From: Bradyrhizobium sp. CIAT3101
GTDB lineage: Bacteria > Pseudomonadota > Alphaproteobacteria > Rhizobiales > Xanthobacteraceae
Direction of reading: 5' to 3'
DNA length: 64,000 nt
NCBI RefSeq assembly: GCF_029714945.1
Contig: NZ_CP121634.1
Location: forward strand, 1,571,001 to 1,635,000
The notes beneath the pieces are model-generated. The model did not search any database. It was not told the DNA's origin and saw only the letters and a list, made by a program, of their open reading frames with translations. Of the stretch, positions 32,893 through 42,581 are shown piece by piece. Within the stretch, counting starts at the first letter, position 1. Every line of letters begins with the position of its first letter. The translations under genes and the position numbers were made by a program.

Positions 32893-33906
32893 GTGATTCC
32901 CTTTTCAGTACTGGACCTTGCGCCGATCACCCAAGGCAGCGACGCCGCCCAGGCCTTCCGCAACTCGCTCGATCTCGCCCAGCATACCGAGCGTTGGAAT
33001 TACAGGCGCTTCTGGCTGGCCGAGCATCACAACACGCCGGGCATCGCAAGCGCTGCGACTGCGGTGGTGATCGGCTACATTGCAGGGGGCACCAAGACAA
33101 TCCGGGTGGGCTCCGGCGGCATCATGCTGCCGAACCATGCCCCTCTGGTCATTGCCGAGCAGTTCGGAACGCTTGAGTCTCTCTACGAGGGCCGCATCGA
33201 TCTTGGTCTCGGCCGCGCTCCCGGAACGGACCAGCGAACGGCGCGTGCTTTGCGACGGAACCTGACGGCCGGCCCCGAAAACTTCCCCCGCGACGTCATG
33301 GAATTGATTGCGCTGCTCGGACCTGTGCAACCAGGTCAGGGGGTGCTGGCCGTTCCCGGCGCCGGACTCAGGGTGCCGGTCTGGCTCTTGGGTTCGAGCA
33401 CGTACAGCGCGCAACTCGCCGCGACGCTTGGGCTCCCATTTGCATTTGCGTCGCACTTTGCGCCCGGAGAGCTGCTCAACGCCCTGAACATATACCGCTC
33501 CCGGTTTCAGCCGTCGCAATTTCTGCAAGTGCCGTACGCCATGGTGGGCGTCAACGTCTTTGCGGCAGATACTGATGCGGAGGCGCAGTACTTATTCACA
33601 TCGTTGCAGCAGCAGTTCATCAACTTAAGGCGGGGCTCACCGGGACCGCTGCCGCCGCCGGTCGACGACATGGATCGGTGCTGCTCGCCCGCAGAGCGGT
33701 CGATGGTCAAGGAGTCGCTGGCTTATTCGACCGTGGGCAGCCCCGCCACCGTGGAAAGCGGGCTGGTCCGGATCATCGCCGAGACCCGCGCGGATGAGCT
33801 CATTTTGACGGCCCAGATCTACGACCATACGGCGCGACTGCGCTCGTTTGAAATCGCCGCTGAACTTGTTCCCGAGGCCGCTGCGCTTGCCGCCAGCCTC
33901 ACCTGA
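32893..33906 (+). CDS. LLM-class flavin-dependent oxidoreductase (bacterial luciferase-like)
   Basis: A 337-residue luciferase-like monooxygenase of the MsnO8-type subgroup, using reduced FMN. Typical segments are [32 protein letters not shown] at the start, [65 protein letters not shown], and [13 protein letters not shown] near the end. The start is a GTG with a strong GGAGG site 6 bases before it. It follows the baeRF remnant and has no regulon palindrome of its own. Confidence 0.88.
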   Translation: MIPFSVLDLAPITQGSDAAQAFRNSLDLAQHTERWNYRRFWLAEHHNTPGIASAATAVVIGYIAGGTKTIRVGSGGIMLPNHAPLVIAEQFGTLESLYEGRIDLGLGRAPGTDQRTARALRRNLTAGPENFPRDVMELIALLGPVQPGQGVLAVPGAGLRVPVWLLGSSTYSAQLAATLGLPFAFASHFAPGELLNALNIYRSRFQPSQFLQVPYAMVGVNVFAADTDAEAQYLFTSLQQQFINLRRGSPGPLPPPVDDMDRCCSPAERSMVKESLAYSTVGSPATVESGLVRIIAETRADELILTAQIYDHTARLRSFEIAAELVPEAAALAASLT

Positions 33907-33982
33907 AACCCGTGCAACGTCCAACTGCCTGACCAACGTGCCGCTCGAGACCGAGCGCCGCCGGACGGCTACGCGTTGCTCG

Positions 33983-34699
33983 TCAATTTTGCTCTTTTGC
34001 GCTACCCGAGGCAGTAACGCCGGAAAATGCAATATCCGCGATGACAGGCAGATGATCCGAATAGGCCTTCGCGTCCTTATCGGTCCACGCCGCCAGGATT
34101 TCGCCGTTAGCCGTGGTGTAAATGCGATCGAGGCGTAGGATTGGCAGCCATGACGGAAATGTTCGCAGGCGCGTACGCTCCGGGCAACGCCCGGCCAATG
34201 CGCGCCGTACGGACTTAACCCAAAGCCAGTCGTTGAAATCGCCGACCACCACTGTCCAAGGACTATCGACGAGGCTGGCGATCGCGCGCGCCTGCGCCTG
34301 GCGCTCATGGATCGAAAGACCGAGGTGAGTGGCAACGACGGTGACCTCGCCGCGGGATGTCCGGAGGCGGACTCTGATCGCGCGGCGCGGTTCCCGTTCC
34401 TGATAGGAGACGTCTGTAATCACGGGCGGGGCCGCGAACGGGTGCCTGCTAAGCAGGACCTGGCCGTAATCGCCGTCCGCGGTAACGATTGAGCGGGCTT
34501 CTGCGCGATGTTCGCCCACTACATCTGCGAGCTTTGTGAAGGGATCGTCGGTGCGTCCGCGCGAATCGACCTCCTGCAACGCGACCACGTCCGGCGACCA
34601 TTTTTTTAAGATGGCGCTGACACCTTCCAGATCAAAGTTGGGATTGAGGTTGAACGTGCCGTGCACGTTCCATGTCATGACGCGAAGAGAGTCCGTCAC
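33983..34699 (-). CDS. endonuclease/exonuclease/phosphatase family hydrolase
   Basis: A 238-residue EEP-superfamily enzyme, a metal-dependent phosphodiester hydrolase. Motifs in order are LRVMTWNVHGTF, VVALQEVDSRG with the metal-binding Glu, VVATHLGLS, TVVVGDFNDW with the catalytic Asp and Asn, and the final SDHLPV pair with the catalytic His. The GTG at 34699 overlaps the stop of the PLD-VTT gene (GTGA), so translation is coupled. Together they suggest lipid headgroup or nucleic acid hydrolysis at the membrane; the true substrate is unknown. Confidence 0.87.
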   Translation of the reverse strand: MTDSLRVMTWNVHGTFNLNPNFDLEGVSAILKKWSPDVVALQEVDSRGRTDDPFTKLADVVGEHRAEARSIVTADGDYGQVLLSRHPFAAPPVITDVSYQEREPRRAIRVRLRTSRGEVTVVATHLGLSIHERQAQARAIASLVDSPWTVVVGDFNDWLWVKSVRRALAGRCPERTRLRTFPSWLPILRLDRIYTTANGEILAAWTDKDAKAYSDHLPVIADIAFSGVTASGSAKEQN

Positions 34700-36930
34700 C
34701 GCTTGCGCCCGGCAAGCCAGGTGACCACGAACTGCGCGCCGAGACAAACGCCGATCCAGGCCGCGATGGTAACGCCGAGCAGCGCCGCGCTAGACCAGGA
34801 TGCGTTGCGGGCAAAATCCGCGATCTGCGCACCGAGGGCCGCCATGGTGGCAATTCCCGGCGCCATTCCCAGTATAGTACCGATCAGAAAATCGCGCAGG
34901 GTCAGCTGACTGGCCCCGGCGAGCAGATTGACGAACGAGAACGGCGCGATCGGCACCATGCGGATCAAGGCGACCGCAACCACCCCCTTGCCCACGATGC
35001 GATTCTGAATTCGCAGGGCGCGCATGCCCATCAGCGATTGCAGCCGCTTGTGTCCCATGAAGCGGCCGATCATGAACAGAAGCGATGCACTCAGTAGCAC
35101 ACCGGTGAGGGAACTCGCAAAGCCGAGCCATGGGCCGAGCGCGGCCGCTGTCGCGGCGATGAGAACGAGGACCGGAAACACGATCAGTCCACCCAGCACG
35201 AACGCCGCGATCGCAAACAGCGGAGCGAATTTCGACGGTGTATTCTGCGAAATGACGTCGGTAACGTAACCGACCTCCGTGAAGGCATTGAGCGCCGTGT
35301 ACTGCCATGCGAGCGTCAGTCCGACGAGCGACAGCCCAATGCCCGCGACGGCGATCATTGTCCGTGCCGTCCACATCCGGCGCGCGGTGCGCTGCAGGTC
35401 GAGCGGCCTCCTGGGATCGGCGATAGGCTGCACAAACTCCGTCATGGCGCGCATGGAGATGCCTTCCTCTTCAATCGGCACTAGCTTCTTGCCGGCCGCG
35501 GACGATCGGTGACGGTCGATGAACCCCAGAAGGTCATGCTCATTGGACGCGATCTCACGCGCCTCGAGCGCGAGAAAGTGGCGGATTAATCGATGCCGTA
35601 CGCTGCGGATGAACGACTCGTGCTCATCGCAGGTTGCCTCAAAGGCGAGGTCGCATTCGGAATCGGCCCCCAGCGAGCGGTTATTGAGGTTGGCCGAGCC
35701 AACACGAAGAAAGCCGTCGTCGACGATCATGACCTTGCTGTGAACCATGATGGCGGTGGCATCAGATTGCGGTTGCTCCGAAGTGGGATAGAGGATGCGC
35801 AGCCGTTCGGTTACGCCGGCGGCGACGAACGGAGACATGAAACTGAGCCGGCCTCCCTGCATAGCCTGCGATTCGAACCAGGACGAGTGCCCCCGCGGCG
35901 CGACGATCAGCACTTTCAACGAAGGCACGATTGCCATGCGACGTGCCAGAGCAAGCGCGATTTCGTTGGCGCTGGTGAATTGGTTTTCGATGTAGATCAG
36001 CCGGTTGGCTGTTGCGATCGAGGCTTCGAACAACCGCGACACTTCCGTGATTCCGGGTTGATTGGCGGTTTGCGGTGCGGTCCTGGCGATGCCGACCATG
36101 AGATCGCGTCCGTCGATGGCGACGAAGTCCGGCCATCGATCGCCGCTCTGCCGCTGGGCGTCCGGCACGGCGCAACCGGCGGCGCCCCATCTCGCCCGAG
36201 CGACTTCGCCCAGCGCTGCCGCGGCATCGCTGTCGACCATGCATTGCACGTCGTGAAATGGCGGATAGGGCTTTCCTTCGTGATCGATGCGAAGAGGATT
36301 GCTGGCAGCGTGCTCGCTCGTGTCCCAGCGCCGCACCGTGAGATCTAGGCCGCCGACGAACGCGACGAGATCGTCAATCACGACGATCTTTTGATGTTGC
36401 GCCGATCCAAGCGGCAGGCTGTCATCAAGGCAAAAGCGAATGCGGCCACCGGTGCCGGAGCCGAATTTTTCCGCTGAATTCCATTCACGCTCCGCGGCAT
36501 ACAGAGTAGCAAAGTCCCAATCCAAAATGTTGACAACGAGCTTTGGCTTCTTCTCGATCAACGCTTTCAGGAATGGTCCAAGCATTGGCGGAAGGCCATC
36601 ATTCACGCGACCGGTGGGACCCACGAGATGTGCCTCGCTATGGATGTCCCATCCGATTATGTATACCTCGTGCTCGGCGAGGAGCAGCGCGGCCCGCAGT
36701 GCCGCAAAATATTCGGCAGCATCGTTCAGGATCGCGACGCGGTCTGCTCTGCATCGTCGCCAGACGGTTTCGCCGGGGATGAGAATGGAAGACGTGCTAA
36801 GCAGAGGCGACCTGCGTTGGCTGACGGGGCTAGCTGAAACGCTTGCACGTCCAATCGGTTCCAATGAGCCGCGTGTGGCGAGCCGCTTTGACGGGCGGCG
36901 CAGGGAAGACGACACACCGTCGCGTCTCAT
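34696..36930 (-). CDS. phospholipase D-like protein fused to a VTT/DedA domain
   Basis: A 744-residue two-part protein. The N-terminal 500 residues are a phospholipase D/cardiolipin synthase-like enzyme with two HKD motifs: HQKIVVIDD near residue 180 and HSKVMIVDD near 394, each followed by the expected GG- or GS-containing strand. The last 190 residues form a VTT (SNARE-associated/DedA-like) membrane domain with about six helices and the GPWLGFASSLTGVLLSASLLFMIGR and RMVPIAPFSFVNLLAGAS segments. The fusion is known in other proteobacteria. The first 40-50 residues are arginine-rich and not conserved, so the start is uncertain. It heads an operon with the EEP hydrolase. Confidence 0.9.
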   Translation of the reverse strand: MRRDGVSSSLRRPSKRLATRGSLEPIGRASVSASPVSQRRSPLLSTSSILIPGETVWRRCRADRVAILNDAAEYFAALRAALLLAEHEVYIIGWDIHSEAHLVGPTGRVNDGLPPMLGPFLKALIEKKPKLVVNILDWDFATLYAAEREWNSAEKFGSGTGGRIRFCLDDSLPLGSAQHQKIVVIDDLVAFVGGLDLTVRRWDTSEHAASNPLRIDHEGKPYPPFHDVQCMVDSDAAAALGEVARARWGAAGCAVPDAQRQSGDRWPDFVAIDGRDLMVGIARTAPQTANQPGITEVSRLFEASIATANRLIYIENQFTSANEIALALARRMAIVPSLKVLIVAPRGHSSWFESQAMQGGRLSFMSPFVAAGVTERLRILYPTSEQPQSDATAIMVHSKVMIVDDGFLRVGSANLNNRSLGADSECDLAFEATCDEHESFIRSVRHRLIRHFLALEAREIASNEHDLLGFIDRHRSSAAGKKLVPIEEEGISMRAMTEFVQPIADPRRPLDLQRTARRMWTARTMIAVAGIGLSLVGLTLAWQYTALNAFTEVGYVTDVISQNTPSKFAPLFAIAAFVLGGLIVFPVLVLIAATAAALGPWLGFASSLTGVLLSASLLFMIGRFMGHKRLQSLMGMRALRIQNRIVGKGVVAVALIRMVPIAPFSFVNLLAGASQLTLRDFLIGTILGMAPGIATMAALGAQIADFARNASWSSAALLGVTIAAWIGVCLGAQFVVTWLAGRKR

Positions 36931-37723
36931 CTCGAGAACGCACGCCGCAAACTTGGAGCGGTCTCGGTCGTCCAGTGCGTTGTTCTCGCCTTACGTCGGG
37001 GCCCTTTGGCTTGATGCGTTCCGGTCGCACGCGGCCTCTCGAAGTGAGTCCGGCGGGACGAGAGGCGCTGCTATTCCGGCAGCGAGAGGAGATTGAGGAC
37101 GGCGCGAGCGAAATGATGTGAATGGGCGGCAGCGGGCCGCATGCGAACTTGAGATGCGCCAATGTGAACCCGCGGCGCGACGGTAAAGTTGAGTTCGTGC
37201 CGAGCAGCGGAGTTCTCGCGCACACTGTCGCCGCAGGGATGCCCGGACTCCTAGGCACCAGGCACCACTCGGCGACAGGTTTATGGCGGGCTCCGCGGGT
37301 GGCCACGGCCCCGGAGTGACGGAAGACAATCGGCCTCGATGCTCCTGAAGGACGCCGGTTGGGCTGTAGCGGTCTAATCCAGCGTAACCCGTTGATTTCC
37401 CAGACCTGGCCGATCGATGTTTCGACGCGAGGGATGTCTCATTGATGCATCCGAGCTGGTCGCTGATCAATTCTCACGGTTGACCTGCCTGCGAGGTATG
37501 GCGTCGCCGCGACGAGTGGTTAGAGGTCCCGCTGAGCCTGCGGAGTTTGCGGTTTCAATCGACCTCGGTCGAGCAGCAATCCTCGATTGCACGGCGTGGA
37601 ACCAATCGCCCGGTCCGAGTTCGTGGCCCGCCGGCCCGCCAGCGGAACGTCAGCACCGCCTCCAAGGCTCGGCCGGCGGATTGGAAGCAATGGTAAGGTC
37701 GCCGAGCTCTCGAGAAATTCGTC
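36931..37723. other. long intergenic region, nothing recognised
   Basis: Nearly 800 bases. Several open frames exist on both strands but none has a family resemblance, a good start signal or consistent composition. No regulon palindrome was found, which is unusual for a gap of this size in this window. Confidence 0.45.
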
Positions 37724-37909
37724 ATGGCGGCGCGAGCTGAAGTACGGGAGCTCATCGAGCTCGCGGTCCTTGCGCATGCGAAGAAGGTGCCGATTCAAGG
37801 AATTCGGAAAGACGGAGACGTTACCGTCATACGATGTCCGCATGGAGCTGGTTTCGCATCTGTCGCGCCGGCATCGGATCGGCACGCGCGGCTAGTCTGG
37901 TTGGAGTAA
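37724..37909 (+). CDS. doubtful small protein
   Basis: A 61-residue frame (MAARAEVRELIELAVLAHAKK start, VIRCPHGAGFASVAPASDRHARLVWLE end) with plausible composition but no clear ribosome binding site. It may be a small gene or chance. Confidence 0.3.
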   Translation: MAARAEVRELIELAVLAHAKKVPIQGIRKDGDVTVIRCPHGAGFASVAPASDRHARLVWLE

Positions 37910-38387
37910 AGCTACTTCGGCTCGGCGAGATCGCTGGCCAAAGGCTGCAGTGCCTTTGTCACTTCGTTGGAGTCGCTTTTGCCATTCGGCGCGGACCAGC
38001 CGGGGGCGGGGAAAATGGCTGCAACAGATGCGCAACACGGGTAGATAAGCTCTTGATTTCCCATGGCGTGACACGGTTCCTAAACGGTAGGTCGCCGCTG
38101 ACGGAAAAGGGGCGCTGAGCCCCGGAAGAGGGATACGAATCCCTCCCTTTTCGCCAGGATAAAACGGCTTCAAGAAAGCCCCGTAAACTCAGGTCTTACT
38201 GCACGGCAGAGGTCTCTGGCGTAGCCCTGGGTGTAGCCCCAAGGCCGATCTAACCTGCCATGGCGGGCCGCAAGTTTAAACGCGCGTGGAAGGACAGGCT
38301 TGATGGGCGTCGGACACACCATCGATAGCGGGACCCGGCCGCCGCAGGCTACCAATGCTTCGAATCGATGAGCCTTCGGATATCCGC
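37910..38387. other. intergenic region holding a tRNA-like element
   Basis: About 480 bases between the doubtful small frame and the FixJ-like gene. The only structure seen is the tRNA-like element at 38104-38156. No coding frame is supported. Confidence 0.45.
38104..38156 (+). other. tRNA-like element with encoded CCA end, possible attachment-site remnant
   Basis: GAAAAGG at 38104 is perfectly complementary to CCTTTTC at 38146, which is followed by GCCA. Between them lie a small GGC/GCC hairpin and a T-arm-like GAGGG-ATACGAAT-CCCTC. Acceptor, T-arm and CCA look like the 3' end of a serine tRNA (normal T-loop TTCGAAT, here altered and one base longer), but the D and anticodon arms are missing. 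It is too short for a working tRNA, so I infer a remnant such as an integration-site duplication, not a functional RNA. Confidence 0.4.
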
Positions 38388-39017
38388 TCACGCCCGCTCT
38401 GCAAAGCTTGCGAGGACCAAAAGTCGGACAGCTTCGGCGAACTGACGCACGCGCAACCGATCCATCATACGTGAGCGGTGAACCTCGACCGTGCGCACAC
38501 TGATACCAAGATCGAAGGCGATGACCTTGTTTTGCTGCCCGGCCACGAGCGCCTCGAGAACCTGCCGCTCGCGCGGACTGAGCGTATTGATTAACGCGAC
38601 CGCCGCAGCAATATCGTCGGTCCGGCCCTTTGCTGCGCTGGTCTTCAGCGCGGACTCAATCGCCGCTATCAGGGCGTCGTCGCTGTAAGGCTTCTCAATG
38701 AAGTCCGCAGCTCCCGCCTTCATCGCTCGGACAGCGGTCTGCACGTCGCCTTGAGCCGTCATCACAATGACCGGCAAGTTCGGGTTTACCAGCCGAAGGC
38801 GAGCATGAACCTCGAAGCCGTCCAACTCCGGCATACGAAGATCCAGCAAGACGCAGCCCCCGAGTAAGCTGCCGGCGACGTCGAGGAACGCTTTTGGCGT
38901 TGCATACGACGTCACCTGAAAACCGACCGCACCCAGCAGCCGCTCCAACGATCGGCGGATCGCCGGGTCGTCATCAATTACGTAAATGGACCGTTCGGCA
39001 GCCATCGGTCGACTCAT
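38388..39017 (-). CDS. FixJ-type response regulator (REC-LuxR HTH)
   Basis: A 209-residue response regulator of the FixJ family. The receiver domain has the acidic pair in YVIDDDPAIRRSLERLL, the phosphorylated Asp59 in VLLDLRMPELDG, and Lys109 in DFIEKPYSDDAL. The C-terminal LuxR-type HTH is LSPRERQVLEALVAGQQNKVIAFDLGISVRTVEVHRSRMM. It starts in a four-base overlap with the histidine kinase stop (ATGA), so the pair is coupled. In rhizobia FixJ activates fixK genes; a FixK-like gene lies at 63041, so a similar cascade is plausible but not shown. Confidence 0.92.
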   Translation of the reverse strand: MSRPMAAERSIYVIDDDPAIRRSLERLLGAVGFQVTSYATPKAFLDVAGSLLGGCVLLDLRMPELDGFEVHARLRLVNPNLPVIVMTAQGDVQTAVRAMKAGAADFIEKPYSDDALIAAIESALKTSAAKGRTDDIAAAVALINTLSPRERQVLEALVAGQQNKVIAFDLGISVRTVEVHRSRMMDRLRVRQFAEAVRLLVLASFAERA

Positions 39018-40720
39018 CGTTCCAGCGGGGCGGGCAGCGTCACACGAAAGATTGCTCCGCCGCCGCAATTGGGCTCATACCCCAGCTTTCCGCGATGGGC
39101 CTCGACGATCGAGCGGCAGATCGAGAGTCCCAGTCCCATGCCATCGACTTTCGTTGTGTGGAATGGCTCGAACAGGTGTTCGACAATATCGTTCGGCAGG
39201 CCCGAGCCACGATCTGCTACAGCGATCTCAATCGATTCGTCATCGAGACGCGCTGTGACCACTTCCAACTCACGCCATTCGCTCTGCGCCATCGCCTCGT
39301 GCGAATTCCGTATCAGATTAAGCATGACCTGCTGCAGTTGAATTCGGTTTGCAAACACCGCCTCGGCACGGGGATCGAAGCTCAGCCGGACCTGCACGCC
39401 GTGCGGCCCGGTTCCAGTCAAGGCAAGATGACTGGCTTCACGGATCAGGTCAGGCAGGTTTTCGATCCGCATTTCCGTCTCGCCGCGCGTCACGAACTCT
39501 CGCAGCTGCCGAATGATCTCGCCGGCGCGGAGCGCTTGCTCGGCGGCTTCGTCAAGGACATCTCGTATAGTATCGACCCTGTGGGGTGCGTCGTTTGCCA
39601 TCATCCGGCGCCCAGCGTTGACCGAATTGGTGAACGCGGTCAGCGGTTGGTTCAATTCATGCGCCAACGCGCCGGCCATCTGACCTGCTGCGCTCAGCCG
39701 CGACGCATGAAGAAGCTCCAATTGTAGCTTCTGCGCGCGGACATCCGCGCGCGTGCGCTCCTCAGCTTCGAGCGTCAGTCGCTCGAGCGCTTCCGCCAAT
39801 TCCGATGTCCGTTCCGACACCCGCTCCTCCAATGCTTCGTTGAGGCGTCGAAGATCGCTCTCCAGCTTTTTCTGAGGCCTCAAATCGCGGCTGACGGTTG
39901 CCATATTCGTAGGGTGACCCGTGCGCTTGTCGTCGATGCGGAACCAATCTACCAGGAACGGAATGATCTCCCCGGTTCTGAAGTGACGAAGGTCGAGTTC
40001 GCCGAGCCAGCGTCCGGTTCCCATTACCATCGGAAGCGCCTCGTGAAGCGCCCGAGTGCGCTCATGGGGGGCCATGAAATCGAAGATGTTAAGCCGCTGC
40101 ATTTCCTCAATGCCTGAAAGGCCGAGGAGCTCGCAGGCCGCCTTATTGAGATATTGCGGCGTGCCGTCTAAATGGGCAAAACCAACGAACTCGGACGACC
40201 GCTCGATCACGCTTACCAGACACCGTTGCTCCGCCTCCGCGTGGCGGCGTTGCATGGCGAGCGCTGCTTGGTTCGCCGCGATTCCGAGAAGGAGCCGGTG
40301 TGTTTCGCTCGGAAATTGCGGATTGACGGAACCTGCGACGATCGCAGCGTCGCTGCCAAAGCTCATCGGCGCCGCCGCGATCCGTAAGGTTCCCGTTCCG
40401 AACGGGTTGTCGATCGCGGATATCTGCTCGCGGCTTCCGCGCGACGCGCTGCGGAGGATGCGCTCAATGTGACCAGACGATCCGATTGATACCGTATGGC
40501 TCATGCGCACCACGTCGGCCACGGGTTCGTCACGCAGCCCCGGCGCAGTCACGTAAATGACGTCGGCGTTGAGCATCGAAAGTAAGGCGGCCGCCACGCT
40601 GTCGGCGATCTGCCGCGAATTGTAGTCTTTCCAGATTGCTGGCAGCGTCGAAAGCGCGACGAGATCGCGGATGCAGCGCCTGAGTTCTTCCGGCTCCGAA
40701 AGTCTATCGACCCAAGGCAT
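39014..40720 (-). CDS. PAS-containing sensor histidine kinase (FixL-like arrangement)
   Basis: A 568-residue kinase, apparently soluble since no membrane helix is visible. An N-terminal GAF-like region (about residues 30-150) is followed by a PAS domain (ERSSEFVGFAHLDGTPQYLNKAACELLGLSG), a coiled coil (LEERVSERTSELAEALERLTLEAEERTRADVRAQK), the dimerisation H-box ALAHELNQPLTAF, and an ATPase domain with N, G1 and G2 boxes (MLNLIRNSHEAM, VADRGSGLP, GMGLGLSICRSI). The layout resembles FixL/DctB-type kinases, but I do not see the haem-binding histidine context of FixL with confidence, so the signal is unknown. It precedes the FixJ-type gene. Confidence 0.9.
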   Translation of the reverse strand: MPWVDRLSEPEELRRCIRDLVALSTLPAIWKDYNSRQIADSVAAALLSMLNADVIYVTAPGLRDEPVADVVRMSHTVSIGSSGHIERILRSASRGSREQISAIDNPFGTGTLRIAAAPMSFGSDAAIVAGSVNPQFPSETHRLLLGIAANQAALAMQRRHAEAEQRCLVSVIERSSEFVGFAHLDGTPQYLNKAACELLGLSGIEEMQRLNIFDFMAPHERTRALHEALPMVMGTGRWLGELDLRHFRTGEIIPFLVDWFRIDDKRTGHPTNMATVSRDLRPQKKLESDLRRLNEALEERVSERTSELAEALERLTLEAEERTRADVRAQKLQLELLHASRLSAAGQMAGALAHELNQPLTAFTNSVNAGRRMMANDAPHRVDTIRDVLDEAAEQALRAGEIIRQLREFVTRGETEMRIENLPDLIREASHLALTGTGPHGVQVRLSFDPRAEAVFANRIQLQQVMLNLIRNSHEAMAQSEWRELEVVTARLDDESIEIAVADRGSGLPNDIVEHLFEPFHTTKVDGMGLGLSICRSIVEAHRGKLGYEPNCGGGAIFRVTLPAPLER

Positions 40721-40898
40721 ATCGCCCCATCCAATCCAGAGCCACACCGCTGAAGGAGAAGTACACTTTTGCCGTCGACCGATCGGTTTCGGCGGTCACC
40801 TCCGTACAGGACAGCTTCACGGGCTGGAGGCGCGACTCAGTGCTGCCAAGGACATCTTGCGAGAGCGCGTTGAGAATGCGTCTGGCGCACTGAGACAT
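40704..40898 (-). CDS. small protein upstream of the sensor kinase
   Basis: A 64-residue protein (MSQCARRILNALSQDVLGST start, VTAETDRSTAKVYFSFSGVALDWMGRYAL end). A GGAG lies 7 bases before the ATG, and its stop falls 16 bases inside the kinase gene, so translation may be coupled. The family is not recognised. Confidence 0.5.
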   Translation of the reverse strand: MSQCARRILNALSQDVLGSTESRLQPVKLSCTEVTAETDRSTAKVYFSFSGVALDWMGRYALGR

Positions 40899-41256
40899 GA
40901 TGAGGCTCCCTATGCAGGTTCGGCGGGAGCGCAGGAGCGTCTCTCAGCCGCTGAAGCCGTTAAATCTCTCAGTGATAAGAAATCTAGCTCTTCCGACTCG
41001 GAAAAGCGAGCTTCGGTTCCTAACCGGATAGGCAAATCTTTCAGAAAACCTCCACTGGGCGGGACGGGCGGCCGCGCGGGGGAGCAGCAACAAGATGTCT
41101 CGCAAACGCGATTTGATTACATCGGATTTCGCTGGTTGGCGGTACAAACATGATTACGTAGAATTACTCAATCTGCTTGGCCACTATCTCTCCTTACATT
41201 TTTGCATCGTTTGCCGCGACAATGTTGGCACGACACGGACTTCGGAGGCAAAGGCG
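40899..41256. other. intergenic region between kinase and GAF operons
   Basis: About 360 bases between divergent genes. No regulon palindrome was found here and no coding frame is supported, although a frame open from 41095 runs into the GAF gene. Confidence 0.45.
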
Positions 41257-41847
41257 ATGGCAACCGTCAAGGAGCCGCTCACCCCTGTAACTGGGCACGA
41301 AATCGAGGTCGTTCTGCAGCGGCTGAGAAATTCCAAGGATGTGGGTGCTGATCTGCTGCGGGTCCTCGATATCGCGATCGGCATAACAGGTGCCGACATG
41401 GGCACGCTGCAACGCTTCGACGAAAGAGCCGACTGCCTGATAATTGTTGCCAGCCGCGGATTCTCGCCCGAAGCCCTGAATTATTTCGGCGTTGTGCGCC
41501 GCGACACGAACACCACATGCGCGGCCGCGCTCATGCGGCGCATGCGTGTGTTTGTCGAGGACGTCTCAACGAGTTACCTGTTTGTGGGAACACGTGAGCT
41601 CGATGTGCTGCGTTCCTGCGGCATTGCTGCCGCGCAATCGACGCCGCTCATCAGCAGCAACGGCCACCTTTGGGGCGTATTCACAACACACTTTCGCGAA
41701 CTGCAGATAGAGCGCGAGTTCGATCATGCTCCGCTGGATCGGCTTGCGGTGCAGGTCACGGACAGCCTGGAGCAACGAGAGGATCTGGTGCCAAGCCAGC
41801 ACTTTCACGACAAGCAGATCGCAGAGGACTCTCAACCCGGAGGCTGA
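41257..41847 (+). CDS. GAF-domain sensor protein
   Basis: A 196-residue protein consisting of one GAF domain (about residues 30-180): DLLRVLDIAIGITGADMGTLQRFDERADCLIIVASRGF, and the C-terminal AQSTPLISSNGHLWGVFTTHF. Such stand-alone GAF proteins bind small ligands or haem. The ATG at 41257 has a GGAGG site. The MEDS gene begins two bases after its stop. The two may form a sensory module with the nearby kinase. Confidence 0.82.
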   Translation: MATVKEPLTPVTGHEIEVVLQRLRNSKDVGADLLRVLDIAIGITGADMGTLQRFDERADCLIIVASRGFSPEALNYFGVVRRDTNTTCAAALMRRMRVFVEDVSTSYLFVGTRELDVLRSCGIAAAQSTPLISSNGHLWGVFTTHFRELQIEREFDHAPLDRLAVQVTDSLEQREDLVPSQHFHDKQIAEDSQPGG

Positions 41848-41848
41848 C

Positions 41849-42496
41849 ATGAATTCAACTGCCGAGCCGATTCCCTTTGGACGATCCATGCTACGGGAGC
41901 ACCGGCATGTCTGCGCGTTCTTCAGTTCGGCAGTGGAGGAGTACGACGCGTTACTGCCGTTCATTTGTGACGGCATCAACTGCGGCCAGCGCGCGTTTCA
42001 TGTCCTCCCGTCTCAGCACAGGGAGGATCACCTCAATTGGTTGCGCAACGCCGGCATCGATGTGGAGAAGACGATGAAAAGCCGTCAGCTCGAAGTCGCG
42101 CTGCCGGAGGACACCTATCTCAAAACCGGACGCTTCGACAAGGACGCCATGCTCGTCCTGATCCAGGAAGCCTTGAAGGCCGGCCCCGGACTCGGCTTCC
42201 CGTTGACGCGGATGATCGCGCACGCCGAAATGGCCGTGGACGACTGGAAGAGCGGCATCGAATGGGCCGAATACGAGATGCGACTCAATAGCGTGCTGCC
42301 GAATTACGACGACCCGGTGGTTTGCACCTTTGATGCCAATCTGCTGACGGCGCCACATGCATTCGATATTTTGCGAACGCACCCTATGGTCATCCTCGGC
42401 GGCGTCTTGATCGAGAACTCGTTCTTCACGAGCCCACAGGAGTTTATCCGCGAGGTCCAGTCGCGAACCGGACCAAGCCAGTCCTATCGGGCCTAG
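41849..42496 (+). CDS. MEDS-domain sensory protein
   Basis: A 215-residue protein matching the MEDS (methanogen/methylotroph DcmR sensory) domain: MLREHRHVCAFFSSAVEEYDALLPFICDGI near the start, RAFHVLPSQHREDHLNWLRNAGID in the middle and VVCTFDANLLTAPHAFDILRTHPMVI near the end. The HVCAFF opening is diagnostic. MEDS domains bind hydrocarbon derivatives or act as anti-sigma-type regulators. A GGAGG site precedes the ATG, and the gene is coupled with the GAF gene. The domain has no DNA-binding part here. Confidence 0.82.
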   Translation: MNSTAEPIPFGRSMLREHRHVCAFFSSAVEEYDALLPFICDGINCGQRAFHVLPSQHREDHLNWLRNAGIDVEKTMKSRQLEVALPEDTYLKTGRFDKDAMLVLIQEALKAGPGLGFPLTRMIAHAEMAVDDWKSGIEWAEYEMRLNSVLPNYDDPVVCTFDANLLTAPHAFDILRTHPMVILGGVLIENSFFTSPQEFIREVQSRTGPSQSYRA

Positions 42497-42567
42497 TCCG
42501 ACGAAGCACAACGTCGTGTTCGCAGACCCGTGAAGCGCCAGCCTTGGCGATGAAAGCCGCTTGTGAA

Positions 42568-42581
42568 TTGACGAATGTCAG
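42568..42581. promoter_or_regulatory. FNR/FixK-type palindrome upstream of clpB
   Basis: TTGAC-GAAT-GTCAG, 187 bases before the clpB start. A second, looser copy TTGAT-CGTG-ATCGA lies at 42685-42698, 70 bases before the start. Confidence 0.5.
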
